A DNA stretch of 59,062 nt from a virus. Under the pieces are notes generated by a model, which searched no databases, had not been told where the DNA came from, and saw only the letters and a program-made list of their open reading frames with translations. The DNA lies in the IMG/VR virus record IMGVR_UViG_3300025467_000019, positions 1 through 59,062 of that record; one strand, written 5' to 3'. This document shows, one piece after another, positions 53,371 to 59,062 of the stretch (positions within the stretch are counted from its first letter, which is position 1; each line of letters starts with the position of its first letter). The translations under genes were made by a program, and so were the position numbers.

Positions 53371-53937
53371 TTAGTCGTTGTTTTCAGCGACTTCTTCTTG
53401 TTTTTTTGTTTTTTTTCTAGAACGCTTAGGTTTTACTTCTTCTTGTGTTGTTTCTAATTCAGCATCTTCACTGACAACAGGGTCAGTATCTGAAGGTTCA
53501 ACTTCATCTACAATTCCATTTATTTTCTTAGTATGTTCTAACCAACATTCTACTAAATTGTTGTGGTCTGCTCTTCTGCATGGGATGCCATAACTCTTTA
53601 CATCATTTAAATTGTCTTGTGTAAAAAAGCTAACTACAGTATGTTCTTCAGGTCTATCTACGTTTACCCGTATAATAGAAAAAATGTTTAAGTTTGGATT
53701 TGTATAATCAAATACAAAGTTTAAATCCAAGTTAGTAATACGTACAGGTGGTGGTGGTACTTCTTGTGTAGGATCATGTCTAGGCATCTCTCTTTTAGGT
53801 TCTGTTGATGCTTCGGTTCTACCTCTTAAATATTCGTTACGCAACTGGTGTTGCATTTTTTGAGAAGCTTCATTACTACCTCTATTATAAGCCTCGTCTA
53901 TTAAATGTTGAAGTTTTTGATCTGTTACTATTTTCAT
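53371..53937 (-). CDS. hypothetical protein with Lys-rich tail, 188 aa
   Basis: Unrecognised protein. I start at the ATG at 53937 (MKIVTDQKLQHLIDEAYNRG), since the 17 extra residues from an upstream in-frame start lie in AT-rich promoter-like DNA. Residues 1-45 are helical and charged. Residues ~65-115 hold strands (ITNLDLNFVFDYTNPNLNIF), including a folded domain. The C-terminal ~40 residues are acidic and then very basic (KPKRSRKKTKKQEE), a flexible tail that may bind DNA. It is first in a three-gene minus-strand operon, divergent from the 73-aa gene. Confidence 0.6.
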   Translation of the reverse strand: MKIVTDQKLQHLIDEAYNRGSNEASQKMQHQLRNEYLRGRTEASTEPKREMPRHDPTQEVPPPPVRITNLDLNFVFDYTNPNLNIFSIIRVNVDRPEEHTVVSFFTQDNLNDVKSYGIPCRRADHNNLVECWLEHTKKINGIVDEVEPSDTDPVVSEDAELETTQEEVKPKRSRKKTKKQEEVAENND

Positions 53938-54041
53938 GTTATAGTTATTTACATATAATATATGTAAAACATAAAATAAATCAAGCACAACTTTTGAATT
54001 TTACTGTAACATATGTGTTTATTGTGTAAATATAATTAACA

Positions 54042-54263
54042 ATGAAATTTCAAGAATTAATGGAAAGTTATGGTATGATAAAACAAGAAAAGCGTTTGTT
54101 TTATCCGAGAGATTTTAATCTTTCAAAATCATTTTTAAAAGCTCTTAAAGAAGAGCTAATATTACAAGAAAAATCAGGCATCTCGCCAGATAAATTTCAG
54201 CACAAGCTTAATAGAGCGCTTCAATTTCATATTTCTGAACATAAAAAAACCTCTCAAAAATGA
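54042..54263 (+). CDS. hypothetical helical protein, 73 aa
   Basis: Unrecognised 73-residue basic, helical protein. It begins KFQELMESYGMIKQEKRLFY, has a middle helix LSKSFLKALKEELILQE (about 27-43) and a His/Lys-rich end. Small helical proteins of this type are frequent in phage genomes and may bind nucleic acid, but no motif shows it. The gene is monocistronic: a divergent promoter region lies upstream and a bidirectional terminator immediately downstream. Confidence 0.6.
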   Translation: MKFQELMESYGMIKQEKRLFYPRDFNLSKSFLKALKEELILQEKSGISPDKFQHKLNRALQFHISEHKKTSQK

Positions 54264-54280
54264 GAGGTTTAATTTTTTAT
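54243..54280. terminator. bidirectional rho-independent terminator
   Basis: AAACCTCTCA (54247-54256) pairs with TGAGAGGTTT (54261-54270) over a 4-nt loop, with T6 at 54273-54278 on the plus strand and a T run on the minus strand. It serves the 73-aa gene and the convergent porin-like gene. Confidence 0.85.
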
Positions 54281-54292
54281 ATATAAGTTAAC

Positions 54293-55051
54293 TTAGAACT
54301 TATAAGAATAACCAACATTGTAGCCTGTTACTTGACCAGCCGTGTTTGTAACGTCAGCGCGGTGTGCAAATACATTTGCTGTAAAGCCGTAAGCTGCTAA
54401 ACCAATACCAGCTGTAGCATACTTTTTATTGTTTTTGAATGCTGCAATAGTTGCTGCACCTGGGTCATTAAAGCCAACACCAATAGCAGGTACAACTTTA
54501 AGACCTTTAACACCAGAACTTACTGGTAAGCGAAGGTTGAATTCGTAATTGTTGCTACGGTTTTTTAAGTCATCAAGAGCTGTACCATCCCATACAACTG
54601 TTTTACCGAATAGATCACCACTCAATTTTACAAATGGTAGAGTGTCGCTAGTTAAACCACCAGCAATAAGTTCACCATTTTGAGCTGTACGTAGTTGTGC
54701 ACCAAGCGTTAAATTAGCAAGAGGTGATGTGAATACATAACCTGCTGTGTAATAGATACGCTTAAGACCAGCTTCGTCTGCAGTTGATACTGATTTACCA
54801 GCTACTGTAGTAGTTATTGTTAAGCTGTTATAACGGCTGAAAGTATCGATAGCAAAATCAACGCTATATACATCAAGACCGACTCTAGCAGTAACATAAT
54901 CAGTACCTGCTACATTACCACGATCAATAAGTTTAGAAGTAAAACCAACATTTGCGCTAACACCAGTAATAGGTGTTGGTACTGCAGGAGTTTGTGCAAC
55001 TGCTGCTGTTGTTAATACTGCCAATGTGAGGATAGTTAATAATTTCTTCAT
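54293..55051 (-). CDS. outer membrane beta-barrel (porin-like) protein
   Basis: The 252-residue product has a signal peptide (MKKLLTILTLAVLTTAAVA, cleavage near residue 19). The mature part consists of alternating hydrophobic/polar strands: VSANVGFTSKLIDRGNV, YVTARVGLDVYSVDFAIDT, IYYTAGYVFTSPLANLTLG, YATAGIGLAAYGFTANVFAH. It ends in YSYKF, the C-terminal aromatic beta signal recognised by the BAM complex. The length would suit a barrel of roughly 10-14 strands. A phage that places its own outer membrane protein may alter receptors, permeability or superinfection (inference). A perfect TATAAATA box precedes it on the minus strand (55058-55065). Confidence 0.8.
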   Translation of the reverse strand: MKKLLTILTLAVLTTAAVAQTPAVPTPITGVSANVGFTSKLIDRGNVAGTDYVTARVGLDVYSVDFAIDTFSRYNSLTITTTVAGKSVSTADEAGLKRIYYTAGYVFTSPLANLTLGAQLRTAQNGELIAGGLTSDTLPFVKLSGDLFGKTVVWDGTALDDLKNRSNNYEFNLRLPVSSGVKGLKVVPAIGVGFNDPGAATIAAFKNNKKYATAGIGLAAYGFTANVFAHRADVTNTAGQVTGYNVGYSYKF

Positions 55052-55057
55052 ACTATA

Positions 55058-55065
55058 TATTTATA
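55058..55065 (-). promoter_or_regulatory. T4-like late promoter box TATAAATA
   Basis: Perfect octamer on the minus strand, 6 nt before the ATG of the porin-like gene. Confidence 0.5.
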
Positions 55066-55075
55066 CGCTGCTTAT

Positions 55076-55106
55076 AAAAAACCCTGGTTTTGCACGGTTT
55101 TTTTTG
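55076..55106 (-). terminator. weak terminator candidate
   Basis: On the minus strand a short AAACC / GGTTT-type stem with imperfect middle is followed by a T6 run, 12 nt after the 212-aa gene. The stem is short, so termination would be partial. Confidence 0.35.
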
Positions 55107-55117
55107 TTATAGGATTT

Positions 55118-55756
55118 TTAGAGCCAGCTAGGTCCTTTAGTTCCTACTGGTATTCTTAATATAGTGCGTGCTAATAGTTTAATATAAAAATACACAGTTA
55201 ACTGTATAGATGGCCATAAAAGTTTATTACAATTACCTATAACTTTACTTGAACCAATACGATACACAACGTTAAGTTTTCTACCTGTTTCGTGAACTGC
55301 ATTTGTAATGTCTACAGTACTTGCTCCGTAGTCTTGATCGGACCAATTATCTACAAGAATATCTGCATTTAACCTATTACCAGAACCTCTCAATGTACCT
55401 ATAATAGTAACATTACTACCACCTTTTACACTAAAAATTTGATTTCCTGTATTAGGAACACTATTACCAAACTGTCCGGAAATAGTAGCTACAACTTTAT
55501 TGTTAACATCTACAGAACATTCTCTACCCTGTTCAACTGCAAAGCAGTGAAGTGTAATAACAGCACTATCTGCAAGTTTTAATATACTCGCAAAATTGGT
55601 GGGGTTAGATGGTAAAAAGGCATTATCATCATTATATGCAGGTGTTGGTACTTGTACGATGTCAGGGCTACCAGCACTTAAAGACCATGCACATGTACCT
55701 TGAGAGTCACATGCATATGAAAGGTAATTTATATCTATAGATGTTGATTGACTCAT
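55118..55756 (-). CDS. hypothetical virion-like beta-rich protein, 212 aa
   Basis: The 212-residue product (start at MSQSTSIDINYLSYACDSQG; upstream in-frame codons overlap the tRNA) has many Asn, Ser, Gly and Thr residues. It has repeated strand patterns such as VITLHCFAVEQGRECSVDVN, NQIFSVKGGSNVTIIGTLRG and NADILVDNWSDQDYG, and a C-terminal basic tail with RKLNVVYRIG and a hydrophobic YFYIKLLARTILRI segment that could be a membrane or interface helix. Several Cys residues occur (CDSQGTCAW). No family recognised; a structural or exported decoration protein is plausible. It lies between the porin-like gene and tRNA-Glu. Confidence 0.55.
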   Translation of the reverse strand: MSQSTSIDINYLSYACDSQGTCAWSLSAGSPDIVQVPTPAYNDDNAFLPSNPTNFASILKLADSAVITLHCFAVEQGRECSVDVNNKVVATISGQFGNSVPNTGNQIFSVKGGSNVTIIGTLRGSGNRLNADILVDNWSDQDYGASTVDITNAVHETGRKLNVVYRIGSSKVIGNCNKLLWPSIQLTVYFYIKLLARTILRIPVGTKGPSWL

Positions 55757-55795
55757 ATGTTTTTTATTTACACATAAAAAACGAAAGGTCAAATT

Positions 55796-55870
55796 TGGTA
55801 CCACCAAGGGGAATCGAACCCCTATTATCGAGATGAAAACCCGGTGTCCTAACCGTTAGACGATGGCGGC
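55796..55870 (-). tRNA. tRNA-Glu(UUC)
   Basis: 75 nt on the minus strand fold as a tRNA. The acceptor stem GCCGCCA pairs with TGGTGGT (one G-T and one G-U end pair), the D arm is TCGTCTAACGGTTAGGAC, and the anticodon loop TTTTCAT carries UUC. The anticodon stem has one mismatch and one wobble. The T arm AGGGGTTCGATTCCCCT is perfect. Discriminator A and an encoded CCA complete it. Sequence matches bacterial tRNA-Glu layout. The 5' end is 3 nt from the stop of the FkbM gene, so the tRNA is probably processed from that operon's transcript. Confidence 0.95.
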
Positions 55871-55873
55871 AAA

Positions 55874-56530
55874 TTAATTTCTAACAAAATTATACATCAT
55901 AGCTACTTTCATGCCATTGTATTTTTCGTCATATTCTGGCGACCAAACATGAAAATTTGTAGATGGTGTGAAACCCATAGAAGTAATATACTGCTTAAGT
56001 CTGTCAGCTTCGTCTCCTCTAGTTTCAGGATGAAAATTATGAGCTTCCATCATTATTGTGTGAAATCTTCTAAACACATCAGGTGGTGTGTTGTAGAAAA
56101 TATCATATTCAGAACCTTCAATATCAATTTTTAAGACGAGCTTATCATTAGGGTCAAATATAGATATCAACGATTCAATAGTAATAGAGGCAACTAACTG
56201 ATCCCCTTTACCTACTATAGAACTACCCTGTTCATCACTAATAGTTAAAACGGTATTTTGCTTAGTTGATACAGCAGCATTTATGCATTTAACGTTAGGT
56301 ATGTCTTTCGTGTTATTAAGGTATTTTATAAAGTTATTAATATTAGCTTCTACACTGACTATCCTTTTAGGATTAAATGTACTACAGTACGATGCAAACA
56401 ATCCGAAGTGACCGCCAAGATCTAACACGCTATAACCTTCAATGTTTTCTCTGGACATTAAATATACGTTTAATTCAAATATTTCATTAAATTCAAACGG
56501 TGCTTGTTCTTTTAAGAATGCTAAATCCAT
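55874..56530 (-). CDS. FkbM family methyltransferase
   Basis: The 218-residue product is a class I SAM-dependent methyltransferase of the FkbM group. YSVLDLGGHFGLFA (33-46) is motif I for SAM binding, RIVSVEAN (56-63) the acidic end of strand 2, INAAVST (83-89) the following strand, and VLKIDIEGSEYDIF (132-145) the conserved FkbM motif with IEG-x-E; MMEAHNFHPETRGDEADRL follows. Enzymes of this kind mostly O-methylate sugars. It starts 7 nt after the halogenase-like gene, forming an operon of tailoring enzymes. It is a second, diverged copy of the type at 5963-6628. Confidence 0.85.
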   Translation of the reverse strand: MDLAFLKEQAPFEFNEIFELNVYLMSRENIEGYSVLDLGGHFGLFASYCSTFNPKRIVSVEANINNFIKYLNNTKDIPNVKCINAAVSTKQNTVLTISDEQGSSIVGKGDQLVASITIESLISIFDPNDKLVLKIDIEGSEYDIFYNTPPDVFRRFHTIMMEAHNFHPETRGDEADRLKQYITSMGFTPSTNFHVWSPEYDEKYNGMKVAMMYNFVRN

Positions 56531-56537
56531 ATTACTA

Positions 56538-57809
56538 TTAAGCTAACAATTCATTTAAATCAACTTGAAACCCTTTTATAATGTTTGTTATATAGTCTGG
56601 TTCATGCTTCCAGTATCGATTATATACTTGTTCAGCTTTATTAATATCTATTGTAAAATTGTGAGATTTTATCCATTTTTGAAAAAATTCAGAATTCTTT
56701 AATTTGTTATGTGCTTCTTTTTTAGTTTTTTTCCAGTACACACTGTTAATATTATTTTTACCAGCATAATTTAATGCAATTAAATCTTGCATTATAAGCA
56801 TATGATTTAAATGAAGTTTATTAACTTGCTCGGCAATGTTAAAAGAAGTTTGATTGTGTGGTGAAAAAAGCGCAGTTAAAAAATGTGTGGTTATTTCAAA
56901 CACATAATGCATCGGTAATGCCCCTGTAGGGTCTAATAAAAATAATCTGTTACCCAGGTATAATATTCTATTATCAACAATACGTTTTCTATAATATTGA
57001 GTCCAAGAAAATGTTCTTAATAGTTCAGGGTTTATGTTTTTATTGATATTTAAAAAATTTTTAATTGCTTTTTCTTTTGTTGTAATTTTGTTATTATATA
57101 AATACCCCCACGTCTTTTTATGTTTTAATGGTATACCAAACATCCAACCATTATTATGTACATGTATAGAAGTGTACTGCTCATTATAAAAATTAGGATC
57201 AGGAAAGGCAATAATTGAATTTACACCTTGAAAGTCGGGGAATAAATAATCACCATTATTTAAGTCTTCCGGGGATGGTGTGCCGCGACAGTCAAATACA
57301 TAGTCAAAAGTGTATAATTTTTTACTACAATGTATATTTACGTTGACATTGTTTTGATTTACACTTAAAACTTTATCTTGTACTTCTATAACGTTTTTAT
57401 ATATTTTTTTTAACGTTTTTAATATATGTGTACTGAAAAGCTCACTGTCTATATGTAGACTAGGTGAGTTGGTTTCAATATAAAAATTTTCCCCACTAGC
57501 TTTTTTCCATAAACCTACTACTCCCCACTTAACAGTTGCGTTTATATAATCCATATCTTTTAAGATATTAAATTCTATACTATTACGTAACAGTGGTAAC
57601 AAGCTAGCAGAACTACCTTCCCCTATTTTCATATGTGGTATACTGGGATCATGTATACAATATACTTCTATGTACTCAGAATTTAAAGACTTAATTAAAC
57701 TACCTATATTTAATAATGCAACTGCCCCCATGGTTCCATTACCAATTACACATAATTTTATTTTTTTATCTATAACTGGATACGACCAAAATGCTCCTGT
57801 TTTATTCAT
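56538..57809 (-). CDS. flavin-dependent halogenase-like protein (tryptophan halogenase family)
   Basis: The 423-residue product follows the family order. CVIGNGTMGAVALLNI (20-35) is the FAD Rossmann motif. KIGEGSSASLLPLL (61-74) is the IGE-type motif. VKWGVVGLW (93-101) holds a Lys where halogenases place the catalytic Lys. NNGWMFGIPLKHKKTWGYLY (219-238) is the place of the family GWxWxIP motif, here GWMFGIP. LGNRLFLLDPTGALPMHYVF (285-304) is the place of the GFLEPLEST motif. Such enzymes use FADH2, O2 and halide to halogenate Trp, Tyr or other rings. The deviating motifs mean activity is uncertain. A related halogenase (VirX1) is known from a cyanophage, so viruses do carry such enzymes. It is first in an operon with FkbM and tRNA-Glu. 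Confidence 0.7.
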   Translation of the reverse strand: MNKTGAFWSYPVIDKKIKLCVIGNGTMGAVALLNIGSLIKSLNSEYIEVYCIHDPSIPHMKIGEGSSASLLPLLRNSIEFNILKDMDYINATVKWGVVGLWKKASGENFYIETNSPSLHIDSELFSTHILKTLKKIYKNVIEVQDKVLSVNQNNVNVNIHCSKKLYTFDYVFDCRGTPSPEDLNNGDYLFPDFQGVNSIIAFPDPNFYNEQYTSIHVHNNGWMFGIPLKHKKTWGYLYNNKITTKEKAIKNFLNINKNINPELLRTFSWTQYYRKRIVDNRILYLGNRLFLLDPTGALPMHYVFEITTHFLTALFSPHNQTSFNIAEQVNKLHLNHMLIMQDLIALNYAGKNNINSVYWKKTKKEAHNKLKNSEFFQKWIKSHNFTIDINKAEQVYNRYWKHEPDYITNIIKGFQVDLNELLA

Positions 57810-57871
57810 GTAATGTGTAAAGATAATTACTACTAGTTACTTATATTAACATTATAATTAATCAAATAGAA

Positions 57872-57898
57872 CCCGGCTCGGTATTACTCCGAGCCGGG
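57872..57898. terminator. GC-rich hairpin, probable terminator
   Basis: CCCGGCTCGG (57872-57881) and CCGAGCCGGG (57889-57898) form a perfect 10-bp, very GC-rich stem with a 7-nt loop in AT-rich DNA. The plus-strand side is followed by CATTGTTTTT. On the minus strand it lies directly downstream of the 61-aa gene but the T run is weaker. Confidence 0.6.
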
Positions 57899-57921
57899 CA
57901 TTGTTTTTCTAACTAATAGTA

Positions 57922-58107
57922 TTAAAATAAATAATGGTATGGAGCAGCAACAGCTTTTTTAAAAGCTACTACTACCTTATCCCAAAACTTTTTAATACTT
58001 TCAACGAACTCTAACTTTACCTTACTGTTATCTATCTTATAGTCCTCGTATGCGAGTCTAACAAGACCACCAACAGCAAGGTATGATACAATAATCACTG
58101 CTTGCAT
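57922..58107 (-). CDS. small membrane-associated protein, 61 aa
   Basis: Unrecognised 61-residue protein. Residues 2-17 are a hydrophobic segment (QAVIIVSYLAVGGLVR), residues ~18-34 are polar, and the rest is a basic amphipathic helix (KKFWDKVVVAFKKAVAAPYH). The start resembles an N-terminal anchor, so a small inner-membrane protein is probable. The basic helix could lie on the membrane. The GC-rich hairpin lies 23 nt after its stop codon. Confidence 0.55.
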   Translation of the reverse strand: MQAVIIVSYLAVGGLVRLAYEDYKIDNSKVKLEFVESIKKFWDKVVVAFKKAVAAPYHYLF

Positions 58108-58149
58108 ATGTGTTGTTTGTTAAGAACCGCCGCCCGGGGGCTTTGGTTG

Positions 58150-58176
58150 TTGTACTGGATGTTAACACCAGTACAA
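58150..58176. repeat. 9-bp inverted repeat upstream of the 61-aa gene
   Basis: TTGTACTGG (58150-58158) and CCAGTACAA (58168-58176) are perfect reverse complements separated by a 9-nt loop. It lies between the 61-aa gene start and the oxygenase 3' end, and may be a terminator without T run or an operator for the 61-aa gene. Confidence 0.45.
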
Positions 58177-58277
58177 ATATTTACTTAAATTTTTTATATA
58201 ATAATAAATTTATTTATAGGTAATACCTATTACTTTTATTTGAATTCCAAATAGAAATAATGCATTATATCATATTT

Positions 58278-58820
58278 TTACACATTTTTTAATTTAAAAT
58301 TACCTGACACGGATATTCTAAAACCATTTGATGAGTAAAACGGGTAAACAGTGTGAAACATTCTAGAAGGAAATATTAACATTTTGTTTTCAAATGTTTT
58401 ATCAGCTGGTATAATTGAGTAACTGATTTGACCGAGACTGTTCGTGTATACAAAATAGAAATTACCACTACGTAGTCTTTCAACAGGTATTTGTTGTTTA
58501 ACTTTTATCTCGTCTTTGTTTGTGAACGGTATGTTTACCCATATAACATAACTAAACACGCCATTATGATCATGTAATGGATTGAATTCGTGTTTTTTTT
58601 GAAAATTGACCCATGTTTGGTCTAAATACAAATTAAATAATTGCCTGTTATGTGTATAATAATTAAAAATTTGCTCGTATTGGTATATTAATGGTAATAT
58701 TAACTCTTCTTGATATTTTAAGCTTTTTTCTAATGCATACTCTTTTTCTATATTGCCTGAAAGCTTACTATTAAAAGGTGTTCCTTTAGTAAAGTTTTTT
58801 TTGTATTTTTTTAATTTCAT
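58278..58820 (-). CDS. 2OG-Fe(II) oxygenase, C-terminal part (frame 2)
   Basis: The 180-residue frame carries the catalytic part of a phage 2OG-Fe(II) oxygenase. GNIEKEYALEKSLKYQEELIL (22-42) is the typical lead helix. NFQKKHEFNPLHDHNGVFS (72-90) has the first metal-binding HDH (83-85). YVIWVNIPF (91-99) is the core strand. PSRMFHTVYPFY (151-162) supplies His156, and GFRISVSGNF (166-175) Arg168 for 2-oxoglutarate. The start ATG lies inside a longer ancestral gene: an upstream frame (58786-58920) supplies the missing N-terminal part of the family. The two frames overlap across an A8 run, so the full protein needs a frameshift, slippage or a sequencing correction. Confidence 0.7.
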   Translation of the reverse strand: MKLKKYKKNFTKGTPFNSKLSGNIEKEYALEKSLKYQEELILPLIYQYEQIFNYYTHNRQLFNLYLDQTWVNFQKKHEFNPLHDHNGVFSYVIWVNIPFTNKDEIKVKQQIPVERLRSGNFYFVYTNSLGQISYSIIPADKTFENKMLIFPSRMFHTVYPFYSSNGFRISVSGNFKLKNV

Positions 58821-58920
58821 CTTTTATTGGTTTTAATTGTTCAGACGTTAAGTCAACTATTAAATAGCCAGGACTTGAAAATGATACTGGTTTAACTTGA
58901 TCAGGTTGTATATTGGTCAT
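58786..58920 (-). pseudogene. 2OG-Fe(II) oxygenase, N-terminal part (frame 1)
   Basis: A 44-codon frame beginning MTNIQPDQVKPVSFSSPGYL has the N-terminal SPGYLIVDL strand and LKPIKDEIKKIQ helix that precede the GNIEKEY part in related oxygenases. It ends at a stop 8 codons into the overlap with the catalytic frame. Removing one base from the A8 run (58795-58802, T8 on the plus strand) joins both frames into one uninterrupted protein of about 211 residues. The reading is therefore either a single gene with a one-base indel or a slippage-regulated gene. Confidence 0.65.
58795..58802 (-). other. A8 homopolymer at the frameshift point
   Basis: T8 on the plus strand (A8 in the message) marks the point where the two oxygenase frames meet. 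Runs of eight A are slippery for polymerases and ribosomes and are also common sequencing-error sites. Confidence 0.7.
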
Positions 58921-59062
58921 AAAATAATTTATATAAAATAAAATATTTCTTAAATTAATCAAGTGGTAATTATAAAAAAATAAGCACAGAAAAAGTTACA
59001 CTCCTGTGTAATGTAATGTTTTTAAATGCTGTTAAGTATCTGTTCTATAAACACTTTATTAT

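Noticed and set aside
1-59062. Integrase, attachment site or replication origin
   Set aside because: No recombinase gene and no clear att core or origin could be supported; tRNA-Glu alone is not evidence for integration.

Overview
The window is a stretch of an AT-rich, tailed double-stranded DNA virus with a contractile tail (T4-like myovirus organisation). A T4-type large terminase, a gp14-like neck protein, a tail sheath, several tail-tube-fold proteins, a tape measure and a run of baseplate proteins support this. The host was probably a Gram-negative, perhaps aquatic, bacterium: the virus encodes what looks like its own outer-membrane beta-barrel and secreted proteins, but no gene identifies the host. 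No portal, capsid, replication or integration genes lie in the window, so it is only part of a larger genome.

Layout. 1-5966 (+): small accessory genes, including a secreted HEIGH metalloprotease with an Ig-like tail, a gene-poor 1.1 kb stretch (2640-3769), a GIY-YIG-like protein and an HD-like protein. 5963-8364: FkbM-type methyltransferase, a small exported protein and a 2OG-Fe(II) oxygenase. 8368-26770: the fibre region. Three genes on the minus strand and three on the plus strand flank terL and a gp14-like neck gene; five of the six carry collagen-like Gly-X-Ser repeats, and the largest encodes 2042 residues. 26865-30507: accessory and structural genes, including a nucleotidyltransferase-like protein. 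30511-46935 (+): the tail module in morphogenetic order (tube-like, sheath, three or more tube paralogues, hub assembly, tape measure, tube cap, gp53 wedge, hub, spike).

46972-52765 (+): a six-gene glycan cassette: UDP-galactopyranose mutase, a GT60-like Skp1/hydroxyproline-GlcNAc-transferase relative, a GT-B enzyme, a DxD protein, a GT25 enzyme (the family of collagen galactosyltransferases) and a GT11 fucosyltransferase relative. 52699-58920 (mostly minus): small structural-looking genes, a porin-like outer membrane protein, tRNA-Glu, a second FkbM methyltransferase, a flavin-dependent halogenase-like protein and a second 2OG-Fe(II) oxygenase that is apparently split by a frameshift in an A8 tract.

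Main idea. The collagen-like Gly-X-Ser fibres (X is Tyr, Trp, Phe, Ile, Val or Thr) share the window with two 2OG oxygenases, GT25-, GT60- and GT11-like transferases, a mutase, two methyltransferases and a halogenase of the tryptophan-halogenase family. This could be a virus-encoded system that decorates its own fibre repeats after translation. The gene content is visible in the sequence; the link between enzymes and fibres is inference. A recurrent AT-rich box (TAAGTATTTA / TATAAATA) sits directly before many start codons, resembles T4 late promoters, and may co-regulate these genes.
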